DNA of 64,000 nt from CAWCUZ01 sp963798795 (GTDB lineage: Bacteria; Acidobacteriota; Vicinamibacteria; Vicinamibacterales; SCN-69-37). The stretch lies in NCBI GenBank assembly GCA_963798795.1, contig CAWCUZ010000001.1, positions 1,798,001 through 1,862,000 on the forward strand, given 5' to 3'. Below are positions 35,676-45,578 of the stretch, piece after piece (the stretch's first letter is position 1; every line of letters starts with the position of its first letter). A program made the position numbers and the translations under genes. The notes under the pieces are model-generated. The model searched no databases. It worked only from the letters and a program-made list of their open reading frames with translations, and was not told the origin of the DNA.

Positions 35676-38351
35676 CTATTCCCGCAGGCTCTCCGCGGCT
35701 CGAATCCGAGCGGCGCGCGCGGCCGGCACCAGCGTGGCCGTGAGCGCCGCGACGACGGTGACCACGACGACGCCCGCGAGCACGCTCGGATCCGCCGCGC
35801 CGACGCCGAAGAGCAATCCCTGGATGACACGCGTGAGCTGCAGCGCCGCCACGACGCCCACGACGCCGCCGGCGACAGCGAGAACGACGCCGCGGCCGAG
35901 GATGAGCCGGAGCACGTCCGACCTGCGCGCGCCCAGCGCCATCCGGATGCCGATCTCGCGAGTCCGCTGCGTGACGACATACGCCATCAGGCCGTAGATC
36001 CCCAGCATGGCGAGCGCCAGCGCGCAGCCGCCGAACACGCCGATCAGGAGCAGGCTGAACCGCCGCCCGGCCAGGATGCGACCGAGCGACTCGTCAATGG
36101 TGCGCGTTTCGGCTGGAACAGCCGGATCGAGCTCGTGCACGATTCGGCGGACGGTGGGCGCCAGCGCGGTCGGGTCCGGGCCGCGCACCACCACGCTGAC
36201 CGACGACGCGAAGCGGGGCCGCTGGTGGGTCGAGACGTAGAACAACGGCGTGGGGTCCGCCTCGAGCGTGACCTCGCGTACGTCGCCGACGACGCCGACA
36301 ATCGTGAACGGCGTCAGATCGCCGTCCATGTTGCCGAACTGCACGAAGCGGCCGATCGGATTCAGGTGCGGCCACTTCGCCCTGGCGAGCGCCTCGCTGA
36401 TGACGGCCACGTGCGGCGCGCCCGGTGCGTCGCCGTCGGTGAAGGTCCGGCCCTGCAGCAGCGGAATCCCCATCGCTCGAAAGTACCCGGGACCGACCAC
36501 GCGGTAGCCGGCCTGGCCGGCTCGCTCCTTGACCTGCGGCCCGAGCTTCTGGACGTCGTCGAGGCTGCGGATCTCGTCGAGCCGCGTCATCTCGAGGAAC
36601 TGGCCGTTCGAGTACCGTCCACCGCCGAGCGGGAACGAATTCGTGACGCCGACCGCCTCGACGCCAGGCAGCGTCCTCAGCCGCGCCGCCAGACGGTCCT
36701 GGAAGTCGACCCAGTACCGAAGCGCGGCATCATCGCTCTGCGGCGCGTGCACGTCGACCACCAGCGCGTCGTCTGTGCGGAACCCCGGATTGACGGCCTG
36801 GAGCCTGACGAAGCTCACGGCGAGGAGCGCGGTCGCCGCCAGCAGCACGAGCGTGAGCGCCACCTGGGTCGCCGCCAGGATTTCGCGCGCGCGCAGGCTG
36901 CGCCGGGTGGCGGTCGCCGTGCGGTGGCTCTCCGACAGGGTCGGCGCCAGCGGAATGCCGCGTCCGCTCATCGAGCTCAGCACGCCCAGCACCAGCGCGA
37001 CGAGCAGCGTGACCCCGAATGCGAACCCGAACGCCGGCCAGCTGACGTGAACCGTTTCGAGGCGCGGTGCGTTGCCGGGATCGAGCGCGACGAGCACGCG
37101 CACCGCCCAGACGGCCAGCACCACGCCGACGGCTCCGCCGGCAGCGCCGAGTACCAGCGTCTCGGCCACGATCTGCCGCAGAATCCGGAAACGCCCGGCG
37201 CCAATCGCCATCTGGACCGCGAACTCCCGCTGGCGCGCCGCGCCGCGCGCCAGCAGCAGGTTCGAGACGTTGGAACACGCCACCAGCAGCAGGAGCAGCG
37301 ATGCGCCGAACAGGATCTGCAGCGAGGGCCTCGCGGTCGCCGTGATCTGCTCGAGCAGCGGCGTGGCCGAGGCGTCGGACATCCAGGTGGCGTCGCCGTA
37401 CCGGACTTTCAGAGCGCGCGAAACGCCACTGATGTCGGCGCGCGCTGTCGCCAGCGACGCGCCGTCGGCCAGCCGCGCGACCACCTGGAAGTTGTGCCCC
37501 GTTCGGGCCGTGTCCGGCGGCAGGAGTTCGCGCGGCAGCCACACATCGGTACCGCCGGGGAAATCGAACCCCGCGGGCATCACGCCGACGACGGCATAGT
37601 CCTGGCCGTCAATCCGGAGCTGCCGGTCCGCGATCGCGCCGGCGCCGAGCACGCGCACCCAGTACGCGTGGCTCACGAGGGCCGCCGGCACGCCGCCGGG
37701 GTGCTGCTCATCCCGGGTGAACCGCCGTCCCGTCGATGGTTCGAGCCCCATCACCTGCAGGAAGTCTCGCGACACCAGCGTGACGCGCGCCAGTACCGGC
37801 TGGTCGCCGCCGGTGACGGGCTGCAGCCCGTACTGCGCCATTTCGGCCATCACGCCGAAGCTGTGCGTCAGCGCCTGCCAGTCGTTGAAATTCGGCTCCG
37901 ACACGTTCGCGTATTCCAGACCGGTCGCGTCGATCTGATGGAGCCGGACGATGCGATCCGCGCCAGGATACGGGAGCGGCTGCAGCAGGACGCCGTTGAC
38001 GACGCTGAACACGGCCGTGGCCGCGCCGATGCCGAGCCCGATCGTGGCGATCGCGGCCACGGCGAAGCCGGGCGCGCGCCGCAGCACCCGCGCGCCGATC
38101 CGCATGTCGCGCGCCACGTCCTGGAGCACGACCGGCCGGAACTCGTCGCGCGTCCACTCCTTCAGCGGCTCGACCCCACCGAACCGCACGAACGCCGCCC
38201 GGCGCGCCTCGCCGGCCGGCATGCCGCTCCGGATGTTCTTCTCCGTCTGCTGATCGATGTGAAACCGGATTTCGTCGTCCAGCCCGCGATCGAGATCCTC
38301 ACGGCGCCAGAGGCTGGCCAGACGCCGCCGCCATTCCGAAAGCCTGCCCAT
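35676..38351 (-). CDS. ADOP-type ABC transporter permease with prefix domain
   Basis: An 891-residue permease. Residues 1-80 form the cytosolic prefix domain (MGRLSEWRRRLASLWRREDL, DDEIRFHIDQQTEKNIRSGM, EARRAAFVRFGG). A first FtsX half begins with RIGARVLRRAPGFAVAAIAT and TIGLGIGAATAVFSVVNGVL, carries a MacB-like periplasmic domain with YWVRVLGAG, and ends with helices near 360-440. The second half starts near 480 and ends with TREIGIRMALGARRSDVLRL. The ATG at 38351 has a perfect AAGGAGGT ribosome site at 7 bases. The gene lies 13 bp after padR on the same strand, the usual acidobacterial pairing, so PadR is its likely repressor. The substrate is unknown. Confidence 0.92.
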   Translation of the reverse strand: MGRLSEWRRRLASLWRREDLDRGLDDEIRFHIDQQTEKNIRSGMPAGEARRAAFVRFGGVEPLKEWTRDEFRPVVLQDVARDMRIGARVLRRAPGFAVAAIATIGLGIGAATAVFSVVNGVLLQPLPYPGADRIVRLHQIDATGLEYANVSEPNFNDWQALTHSFGVMAEMAQYGLQPVTGGDQPVLARVTLVSRDFLQVMGLEPSTGRRFTRDEQHPGGVPAALVSHAYWVRVLGAGAIADRQLRIDGQDYAVVGVMPAGFDFPGGTDVWLPRELLPPDTARTGHNFQVVARLADGASLATARADISGVSRALKVRYGDATWMSDASATPLLEQITATARPSLQILFGASLLLLLVACSNVSNLLLARGAARQREFAVQMAIGAGRFRILRQIVAETLVLGAAGGAVGVVLAVWAVRVLVALDPGNAPRLETVHVSWPAFGFAFGVTLLVALVLGVLSSMSGRGIPLAPTLSESHRTATATRRSLRAREILAATQVALTLVLLAATALLAVSFVRLQAVNPGFRTDDALVVDVHAPQSDDAALRYWVDFQDRLAARLRTLPGVEAVGVTNSFPLGGGRYSNGQFLEMTRLDEIRSLDDVQKLGPQVKERAGQAGYRVVGPGYFRAMGIPLLQGRTFTDGDAPGAPHVAVISEALARAKWPHLNPIGRFVQFGNMDGDLTPFTIVGVVGDVREVTLEADPTPLFYVSTHQRPRFASSVSVVVRGPDPTALAPTVRRIVHELDPAVPAETRTIDESLGRILAGRRFSLLLIGVFGGCALALAMLGIYGLMAYVVTQRTREIGIRMALGARRSDVLRLILGRGVVLAVAGGVVGVVAALQLTRVIQGLLFGVGAADPSVLAGVVVVTVVAALTATLVPAARAARIRAAESLRE

Positions 38352-38364
38352 CGCCCTGACCTCC

Positions 38365-38703
38365 TTATACCCGCGTCGCCTCGAGCACGAGATTGATCGC
38401 ACGCGACATCCGCTCCCACGACTGACGTTCGCGCGTGAGGTGACGCCGGCCCGCCGGCGTGAGCGCGTAGTACCGGGCACGCCGGTTGTTCTCGGTCACC
38501 CTCCACGTCGAGGCGATCAGCCCCTGGCGCTCGAGACGATAGAGCGCGGGATAGAGCGTGCCCTGCCCGAGCTGGAGGACGTGTTCCGACCATTGCTCGA
38601 TCCGTTCCGTGACGCCCCAGCCGTGCATGGGCTCGAGCTGGACCGCCTTGAGGACGAGCATGTCGAGCGTGCCCTGGAGCAGGTCGTCGCGTTCGTTTGC
38701 CAT
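38365..38703 (-). CDS. PadR-family transcriptional regulator
   Basis: A 112-residue winged-helix repressor. DDLLQGTLDMLVLKAVQLEP starts the domain; MHGWGVTERIEQWSEHVLQL, GQGTLYPALYRLERQGLIAS and RARYYALTPAGRRHLTRE are the family hallmarks. The frame is open upstream to 38769, but the ATG at 38703 has GGAGG just before it and starts at the usual place. It is followed by the ADOP permease gene and divergent from a second ADOP gene at 38850, so it may control both through the 146-bp region between them. Confidence 0.93.
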   Translation of the reverse strand: MANERDDLLQGTLDMLVLKAVQLEPMHGWGVTERIEQWSEHVLQLGQGTLYPALYRLERQGLIASTWRVTENNRRARYYALTPAGRRHLTRERQSWERMSRAINLVLEATRV

Positions 38704-38849
38704 CGGGCCTCCAGACCGGGCCGACCCCCGATCGTTCCTTTCGACGATCAGAAGGAGCGCCGGGTTCACCGACCACCGGGCACGCAGCGGCTGGCTGAGG
38801 GGGTCCAGGTGGGAAACGCGCCGGCCATTGGTCCCGTCTAACCCGGCTG

Positions 38850-41379
38850 ATGACCAGGAGCCTGATCGACGACCTCCGGTTCGCCCTGCGGCGTCTGCGG
38901 CAACAGCCCGGGTTCGCCGCCGTCGCCGTGCTGACGCTCGCGCTCGGGCTCGGCGCCAATACGGCCATCTTCACCCTGGTCCGCGGGCTCATGTTCCGCC
39001 ACCTGCCCGTGGAGCGGCCCGGCGAGCTCTACCGGCTGGGCGACGATGACAACTGCTGCGTGAACAGTGGCTTGCAGGGCAGCTACTCGCTGTTCTCGTT
39101 TCCGCTATACGTCCATCTGCGCGATCATGCCGACGAGTTCGTGTCCCTGGCCGGTTTCCAGGCCCGAACGTCGCCGATCGGCGTGCGCCGGCTGGGCGCG
39201 GAGTTCGGCGAGTCGTACCCGAGCAAGTTCGTGTCGGGCAACTACTTCACGACCTTCGGCGTACGGGCCGCGGCGGGCCGACTGCTGACGCCAGCCGACG
39301 ACCGACCCGACGCGCCGCCGGCGCTGGTGATGAGCTACGACGCCTGGACCCGCACGTTCGACCGGGATCCATCCACGGTCGGTGCCACGTTCATCGTGAA
39401 TGGCAAGCCGATGACGCTGGTCGGAGTGACCGCCCCAGGCTTCTTCGGCGATACGATCCTCCCGCGGCCCGCGGCGTTCTGGATCCCGCTCGGCCAGGAG
39501 CCGGTGATCAACGGCGCGCAGTCGCTCATCACCCAGCCCGCGCAGGACTGGCTCTATGCCATTGGACGCCTGAAGCCGGGCGCGGCCCCGGACTCGGCGG
39601 CCGCGCACCTCTCACTCGAGCTCGAGCACTGGCTCGCCGCCCAGTCGTTCGTGAGCGACCGGGACCGCGCCACGCTGGGCCAGCAGCGGATCGTCGTCGT
39701 CTCGGCGGCGGGCGGCGTCGAGCTGATGCGCCTGACCTTCGGCAGCTCGCTGACGCTGCTGGCGGTCACGTCGGCGTTCGTGCTGTTCATCGCCACGGCG
39801 AACCTGGCGAATCTGCTGCTCGCCCGCGCCGACCGCGGCCAGGCCGCCATCCGCTCGGCGCTCGGCGGCTCGACCCTGCGCCTCATGCGTCAGACCGTGA
39901 CCGAAGGCGTGCTGCTCGCTTTGATGGGGGGCCTGGCCGGCCTGGTCGTCGCCAACCTGGGCGCCCGCGCCATGCTGGCGCTGGCCTTTCCCGGCGGCGT
40001 CGCACGGCCGATCGCCGCGCCGGAGACGACGGTGTGGGTGTTCGCGTTCGCGCTGTCCATTGTGACCGGCGTGTTGTGCACCGCCGCGCCGGCCTGGGCC
40101 ATGTCGCGCACGCCTCCCATCGATGCGCTGCGCGGCGTCGGACGGAGCGGCTCCGACCGCGCGTTCGTCCCGCGGCGCTCGCTCGCCATCGTGCAGGTCG
40201 TGCTGTCGGTGGTGCTGCTTTCGTCGGCGGGATTGCTGGGCCGGAGTCTCGGCCGCCTCGAGACGCAGCCACTCGGTTTCGATCCGGTCGACCGGCTGTC
40301 GGTCAAGTTCGATCCGCCGCCTATGCAGGGCGCGGTCGATCGGCTGTCGGCGTTCTACGCGGCATCGGTGCATGAATTGCGGCGGGTGCCCGGAATCCAG
40401 CAGGTCAGCTATGCGCTCTACAGCCCGATGGAGGGAAACAACTGGTCGTCGCGCATCAGCATCCAAGGACGCGCGTCGGACCCTGACCGGCCGGACGGCT
40501 CGTCCTGGAATCGCGTCGGGCCGGACTACTTCGACACGATGGGCACGCGCGTCGTGCACGGACGCCCGATTGACGCGCGGGATACCCCCGGCGGTGCGCC
40601 AGTGGCCGTGGTCAACCAGACGTTCGTGCAGCAGTTCCTGCCGGACGCCGACCCGATTGGCCGGCGCGTCGGCATCGGCGACCAGGCACACGCCGGGGAC
40701 TTCGAGATCGTGGGCGTCACCGAGGACGTCAAATACACCGGCTCCGAACGGCCCACACGCCCGATGATCTTCCTGCCGGCCTTTCAGACGGTGTCCTACG
40801 ACTCGCCGTCCCAGCAGGTCGTGCAGGCGCGGTCGCTGCAGCTCGGCAGCCTGGTGATCAGGACCGCCCCCGGTGCCGCCGGACTCGAAGGCGCCATCCG
40901 CCGCGCGCTCGCCAGAGTCGACCCGGATGCCACCGTCACCCGCGTGACGACGTTCGAACAGCAGGTCGCCGGCAACTTCGGTCAGAGCCGGATGATGGCC
41001 CGCATCACCGGCGCCTACGGCCTGCTCGCCCTCGGGCTCGCCTCGCTCGGCCTGTACCGGCATCACGGCCTACGGCGTCGCCCGCCGCCGTCGCGAGATC
41101 GGCGTGCGCATGGCGCTCGGCGCCGACCGCGGACGCATCGTCCGGACGGTGCTGCGGGGACCGATCGTGCAGACGGGCGTCGGCCTGATGATCGGACTGC
41201 CGCTGGCGCTGCTGGCCGGCCGGGCGATGTCGGCGCAGTTGTACGGCGTCACCGCCGGCGACCCGCTCATCCTGGCCGGGGCGGCCATCGTGCTTCTCGC
41301 GAGCGCCACGATCGCGGCCCTGCTGCCCGCGCGGCGCGCGGCATCCATCGACCCGACGCGGGCGCTGCGGCTCGACTAG
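38850..41379 (+). CDS. ADOP-type ABC transporter permease (one frameshift)
   Basis: A permease of about 842 residues without the prefix domain. It starts with DDLRFALRRLRQQPGFAAVA and VLTLALGLGANTAIFTLVRG, then a MacB-like domain (ESYPSKFVSGNYFTTFGVRA), then helices (LLAVTSAFVLFIATANLANL). The second half starts at RRSLAIVQVVLSVVLLSSAG. Near 41055 the frame changes; the continuation has VRMALGADRGRIVRTVLRGP and ends LLPARRAASIDPTRALRLD. All ADOP landmarks are present, so I treat it as one gene. It is divergent from padR. Confidence 0.88.
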
Positions 41380-41420
41380 CCGCGGCCTGGACGAACCGAT
41401 CGGCTGGAGCGCGCCGAGCG

Positions 41421-42278
41421 CTAATCGTTGCGGAGCGATTCGAGCCGGCGCTCGAGCAGGATGCGATCGGCGGCGGCCTGATTGGCCTCGCGCTCGCGGC
41501 GCGAGAGTTCCTCGGCCGCCGTATCGACCTTGGCCGCGGCCCGCTCGACCGCCTTGACGAGGCTTTCACGGCCCGCGTCCGCGCGATGGTGGGCCGCGCG
41601 CGCGCGGATGAGGGCGTCCGTCTTCGCGCGCTCGGCGGTGCGTGCGCGGCGGAGCTGTTTCGTGAGATCCGCCGCCTCCTTCGCGCGCGCCCGCTTCTGG
41701 CGCGCCTCCGCGTCGTGCCGCGCGTCGTCGCGGGCGGATGCCGGGGGCCTGGAGGCGGGCCGGAACGGCAGAATGGCGGCCGACCGTCCGCCGCTCTTCC
41801 GCCCGCCGGCCAGCGCGCTCAGTGATCCGAAGCCGATCGATTGCTGCAGCGGCTGCGCCAGGCGGCCCGACATCGCCTCGGGCGCGGGCAGTGCCTCCAA
41901 TGTCTCGGTCACCGCCGCGAGCGTGTTCGGCGACAGGTCCTCGTGCATCTCGCGCACCGCGTCCTGGGCGGCAGCGAGCGCCGCCTTCAGGGCCTCGGCG
42001 TGCGTCCGTTCGGCCGCGGTCACGTCGGCCTTGCGTCCGGCCAGGGCGTCGAGCTGCGCCTTGCGCGTGCGCTCGGCCGCCGATACGAGCCGGTCGAACA
42101 CGCGGCGCCGGCGCCAGAACAACTGGTTCACCGCCCAGGCCGCCGTGCTCGGCTTGGTCAGCCGGCGAATGTCGCCGCTTTCGGCGCCGGCGCGCCGGGC
42201 GAGCGCGTTGCGGGCAGCGATAAATTCGCCGAGCGGCCGCCGATACAGCTCGTCGATGTCGCGATCGAAGGACGCCAC
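41421..42278 (-). CDS. Uncharacterised coiled-coil protein
   Basis: A 285-residue soluble protein. The N-terminus FDRDIDELYRRPLGEFIAAR, followed by RRLTKPSTAAWAVNQLFWRR, is a combination I recall from unnamed acidobacterial and actinobacterial proteins. The rest is rich in Ala, Arg and Glu, and residues about 190-285 are predicted by eye to be a long coiled coil (KRARAKEAADLTKQLRRART). There are no membrane segments or catalytic motifs. It ends 42 bp from the convergent ADOP gene and lies 3 bp downstream of the next membrane protein gene, so it may be cotranscribed with it and rfbA. Function unknown. Confidence 0.75.
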   Translation of the reverse strand: MASFDRDIDELYRRPLGEFIAARNALARRAGAESGDIRRLTKPSTAAWAVNQLFWRRRRVFDRLVSAAERTRKAQLDALAGRKADVTAAERTHAEALKAALAAAQDAVREMHEDLSPNTLAAVTETLEALPAPEAMSGRLAQPLQQSIGFGSLSALAGGRKSGGRSAAILPFRPASRPPASARDDARHDAEARQKRARAKEAADLTKQLRRARTAERAKTDALIRARAAHHRADAGRESLVKAVERAAAKVDTAAEELSRREREANQAAADRILLERRLESLRND

Positions 42279-42281
42279 GGC

Positions 42282-43070
42282 CTATTTCAGATTGAACTGC
42301 CGGAGCGATCGGCCGGCCAGCAGCAGCACGAGGCCCGCGGAAATCATCCCTCCGACCTCGCTCGACTCCAGCGGCGTGCCGGTCACCCAGATCAGCGCCA
42401 GGCAGAACATGACCACGTACCCGAGCACCAGCGAGACCCAGCCGAACGCCCGCATCAGGCGAATGCCGCGGCGATCGGCCGGCCGGTTGGCGCCGACCGG
42501 CGTCACATCCGGTGGCAGGTCGCCCACGGGCCGGCCCACGTGTGCGGCGATGATCGCCGCGATCCGATCCGCGTGCCTGAACTGCATCGACGACACCACG
42601 AACTCGCCCGCGCGCGTGTGCAGAACGTAGTCGGCCTGCCGGCCGCGGGGGGCCATCGGGTTCGGAATGTCGTACTCCTGCACCCCGCGCACGTCCGCCC
42701 ACCGCAGGCGTGCCGCCCCCATCGGGCGCAGCGCCCAAATCCGGAACCGGCTCACACACAGATCCAGCCCGTCAGGCGAGACGGCCACGTGCGTGCGAAA
42801 CAGGTCGCGGCCGAGCTTGAGAATGTAGAGCGCCGGCCCGGCCAGGATGGCCGTCACGACAAGGCCCAGCACGAGATACGGCCGGCCGTGCCCGTCGGGT
42901 GCGCGCGTATTCCAGCAGGACGCCAGAACGACCGCGGCCATCGCCAGAAGAAAGGCCGCCAGCACGACGCACACCCAGGCCGGCCCTCTCTTCGCCCGGA
43001 AGGTCCGCGAGTCCGAGAGGGAGATCGTCGCCGGGACCGGCACGCCGATACCGGAGGAGTGATGCGCCAC
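42282..43070 (-). CDS. Uncharacterised membrane protein with PH-like domain
   Basis: A 262-residue protein with two hydrophobic segments near the N-terminus (WVCVVLAAFLLAMAAVVLA at about 32-50 and a second at 68-86). A soluble middle part looks like a bacterial PH domain (VAVSPDGLDLCVSRFRIWAL, RLRWADVRGVQEYDIP). A further hydrophobic hairpin follows near 210-252. No enzyme motif is visible. Its stop is 3 bp from the gene below and its start is 1 bp from the rfbA stop, so it belongs to that operon. Function unknown. Confidence 0.72.
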   Translation of the reverse strand: MAHHSSGIGVPVPATISLSDSRTFRAKRGPAWVCVVLAAFLLAMAAVVLASCWNTRAPDGHGRPYLVLGLVVTAILAGPALYILKLGRDLFRTHVAVSPDGLDLCVSRFRIWALRPMGAARLRWADVRGVQEYDIPNPMAPRGRQADYVLHTRAGEFVVSSMQFRHADRIAAIIAAHVGRPVGDLPPDVTPVGANRPADRRGIRLMRAFGWVSLVLGYVVMFCLALIWVTGTPLESSEVGGMISAGLVLLLAGRSLRQFNLK

Positions 43071-43071
43071 G

Positions 43072-43959
43072 TCAGGACGAGACCACGCGGCCGTCGTCCT
43101 CGAGCATCTCGCGCAGGTAGGCGCCGTATTGATTCGACGGCATCGACTCGGCGCGTCGCAGCACGTCGTCGGCGGTGATGTAACCCATCCGGTAGGCCAC
43201 TTCCTCTGGACACGCGACCTTGAGCCCCTGACGTTCTTCGATCGCCTGGATGAAGGTCGACGCCTGCAACAGGGCTTCGTGCGTGCCCGTGTCGAGCCAC
43301 GCGATGCCGCGTCCGAGCACCTGGACGCGGAGCTGTCCCCGCTGCATGTACAGACGGTTGAGGTCCGTGATCTCGAGCTCGCCGCGCGCTGAGGGTCGCA
43401 GCGACGCGGCCAGGTCGCTCACCTGCTCGTCGTAGAAATACAGCCCCGGCACCGCATACGGCGACCGCGGCGTCGCCGGTTTCTCTTCGAGGCTGATCAC
43501 CTTCCGGTCCTGGTCGAACTCGACGACGCCATAGCGCTCGGGATCGCGGACGCGATACGCGAACACCGTGGCGCCCTCGGACTGGCCCGCGGCCCGCCGC
43601 AGATCGTCCGGCAGACCGTGGCCGTAGAAGATGTTGTCGCCCAGCGCGAGGGCGCAGCGTCCGCCCGACACGAACGTGCGCCCGACAATGAACGCGTGCG
43701 CCAGCCCTTCGGGTCGCTGCTGGACCGCGTAGGACAAATTGATGCCGAATCCGTCGCCGGTGCCGAGCAGCCGCTGGAAGTTCTCCTGGTCGGCGGGCGT
43801 CGTGATGACGAGAATGTCCCGGATCCCCGCGATCATCAGCGTCGACAGCGGGTAATAGATCATCGGTTTGTCATAGACGGGCACGAGCTGCTTGCTCACG
43901 CCCAGGGTGAGCGGATACAGCCGCGACCCGGACCCGCCCGCGAGGAGGATCCCTTTCAT
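43072..43959 (-). CDS. rfbA: Glucose-1-phosphate thymidylyltransferase
   Basis: A 295-residue nucleotidyltransferase making dTDP-glucose, the first step to dTDP-rhamnose and other deoxysugars. It has MKGILLAGGSGSRLYPLTLG, SKQLVPVYDKPMIYYPLSTL, LGDNIFYGHGL, VVEFDQDRKVISLEEKP, RGIAWLDTGTHEALLQAS and CPEEVAYRMGYI. Length and motifs are those of RmlA. The ATG at 43959 is preferred over the GTG at 43962 because it gives the canonical N-terminus and lies 7 bases after a TACACT hexamer. It marks the beginning of the glycan region, though rfbB, rfbC and rfbD are not in the window. Confidence 0.95.
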   Translation of the reverse strand: MKGILLAGGSGSRLYPLTLGVSKQLVPVYDKPMIYYPLSTLMIAGIRDILVITTPADQENFQRLLGTGDGFGINLSYAVQQRPEGLAHAFIVGRTFVSGGRCALALGDNIFYGHGLPDDLRRAAGQSEGATVFAYRVRDPERYGVVEFDQDRKVISLEEKPATPRSPYAVPGLYFYDEQVSDLAASLRPSARGELEITDLNRLYMQRGQLRVQVLGRGIAWLDTGTHEALLQASTFIQAIEERQGLKVACPEEVAYRMGYITADDVLRRAESMPSNQYGAYLREMLEDDGRVVSS

Positions 43960-43966
43960 CACGCGC

Positions 43967-43972
43967 AGTGTA
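43967..43972 (-). promoter_or_regulatory. Putative -10 element (TACACT), leaderless spacing, of rfbA
   Basis: On the minus strand TACACT ends 7 bases before the rfbA ATG at 43959. No ribosome site lies between. Confidence 0.45.
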
Positions 43973-44025
43973 GTGCCTGCCCGGTGTGAAAGGCCAGCCG
44001 GACGCGGCCGCTTCGGCGGAATCCG

Positions 44026-45474
44026 CTAGCGCCGCGCCGCGTACGGCGTCAGTTCGCCGCGGCCCGTGACCGGATTCGGCGCAAACCGCCAGGCCGTCCG
44101 CCCGGGATACCGATCCAGCACCGCCTGATTTCCGGCCCCGAGGTCGCGCGCGTAGATCACGGGACCGTCGAAATCGACGCCGTTGCGGATCAAATCGAGG
44201 GCGAGCATCGATCCCGATCCGCGCGGACCGATGAACACGATCGCGTGGTCCAGTCCCCGCGCCGCCGCCAGATCGAACGGCTGCATGCGGGCCCGCACGT
44301 CGCGCCCATAGACGACCGTGCACACCGCCAGCACGACGACGTTTGCGACGATGATCGTGCCGGCGGCCAGCCGGCCCGCGCGCTCCGACCAGCGGCTCAT
44401 CGCCCAGCCCCCGGCGATGGCCAGCGGTGCCAGCGCATCGTACAGATAGCGCGGGCCGTACCCGTTGCCGGGGTCGAACAGATACGCCGCATGAAAGACG
44501 AACACCGCGATCCAGACGGCGAACAGGGGTGTCAGCCGGCTGCCCCGGGCTCGAACGGCCGCCATGAACGCAATGGCGAGCAGGACGACCGAACCCGGCT
44601 GCCAGAAATCGAGTCCCCACAGCCGACGGACGACGTTGTGCGTAAGGCCCCACCGAACGCTCAGCGTGCCGGGATTGAGGCCGGGCAGGTCGGCCGGGTT
44701 GTAGACCGCCGCCGGCGGCAGCCAGGCATTTCCGGTGAGCGCGCGATTGTACCAGAGGACTGCCATGGCGAACGGGGCGAACACGGCCGCGCCGACAGCG
44801 AGTTCCCGCACCCGGATCGCCGTGCGACCCGATCGGAGGCCTTGCCACGCGAGCCAGAAACCCAGCGGCAGCAGGACCGCAACGGCCGTGTACGGGCGCG
44901 TCAGGAACAACGCCCCGCCCGCCGCCCCGAAAGCCGTCGCACTCCGCCAGGGAGCCATGCCGGCGTCCAGCCGATCCGCCGCCCACAGGCAGAGCGTCGC
45001 ACACAGCAGCGCGAGCGGATGCGAGAAGAACGACGCCGATTCGAAGACGACGTAGGGACTCGCAAGGAGCGAGAGGACGGCGAGATTCGCGACGCGGTCC
45101 GAGAAGCGGCGGCGCGCGATGCGGTGTATCACCCACAGCGACAGCACGCCCAGAATCGGGTTCACTATCCAGGGCACGCCGGCCTTCACCCCCAGCGCCA
45201 GCACGGCCGGCCAGCCCGGTGGGTACTTGCCGTAGAACCGGCCGTTGTTCACGACGTTCAGCAGGTCGAACGCGTGGCGCGGTTCGGGCGACGGCACCGA
45301 GAGTCGTCCCGTCGTGAACAGCAGGGCGCTGATCAGGTACGTGTACTCATCGCCCGAATTCGGGAAGGCGCGAAGCGTCACGCGGCTGGTGACCAGCGCG
45401 AGCCCGAAGTCGAGCGCGCACACGAGAGCGACGAGGCTGAATGCGCGCCGGCCGCGCCTCAGGAGTCGAAACAC
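44026..45474 (-). CDS. GT-C membrane glycosyltransferase (ArnT/PMT-like)
   Basis: A multi-pass membrane protein of about 482 residues. The first loop holds PNSGDEYTYLISALLFTTGR with the Asp-Glu pair typical of GT-C catalytic loops; GRFYGKYPPGWPAVLALGV follows. About ten hydrophobic segments are spread over the next 350 residues (for example VALVCALDFGLALV and LFAVWIAVFVFHAAYLF). The soluble end has HAIVFIGPRGSGSMLALDLI. Such enzymes use lipid-linked sugars on the periplasmic side. The frame is open to a GTG at 45507, but a TACACT hexamer at 45495-45500 would place the transcript start after it, so the GTG at 45474 is preferred. Confidence 0.82.
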   Translation of the reverse strand: MFRLLRRGRRAFSLVALVCALDFGLALVTSRVTLRAFPNSGDEYTYLISALLFTTGRLSVPSPEPRHAFDLLNVVNNGRFYGKYPPGWPAVLALGVKAGVPWIVNPILGVLSLWVIHRIARRRFSDRVANLAVLSLLASPYVVFESASFFSHPLALLCATLCLWAADRLDAGMAPWRSATAFGAAGGALFLTRPYTAVAVLLPLGFWLAWQGLRSGRTAIRVRELAVGAAVFAPFAMAVLWYNRALTGNAWLPPAAVYNPADLPGLNPGTLSVRWGLTHNVVRRLWGLDFWQPGSVVLLAIAFMAAVRARGSRLTPLFAVWIAVFVFHAAYLFDPGNGYGPRYLYDALAPLAIAGGWAMSRWSERAGRLAAGTIIVANVVVLAVCTVVYGRDVRARMQPFDLAAARGLDHAIVFIGPRGSGSMLALDLIRNGVDFDGPVIYARDLGAGNQAVLDRYPGRTAWRFAPNPVTGRGELTPYAARR

Positions 45475-45562
45475 CGAGGACGATTCCGATCTGTAGTGTA
45501 GCCGCACTGCCTCACTGCCACGGGCGAGCGAGCGATCGGACGCGCCGCGCCGGGGGCGGCGC

Positions 45563-45568
45563 TACACT
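45563..45568 (+). promoter_or_regulatory. Putative -10 element (TACACT) of the aspartoacylase-family gene
   Basis: TACACT ends 10 bases before the ATG at 45579. A second TACACT on the opposite strand at 45495-45500 would serve the divergent glycosyltransferase gene. Confidence 0.45.
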
Positions 45569-45578
45569 GGCCGCTGAC

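Noticed and set aside
36135..38396. Long open frame (753 codons) antisense to the ADOP permease
   Set aside because: It has no recognisable domain, is rich in Arg/His/Pro and lies opposite a clearly real permease. Long antisense frames are expected at this GC content.
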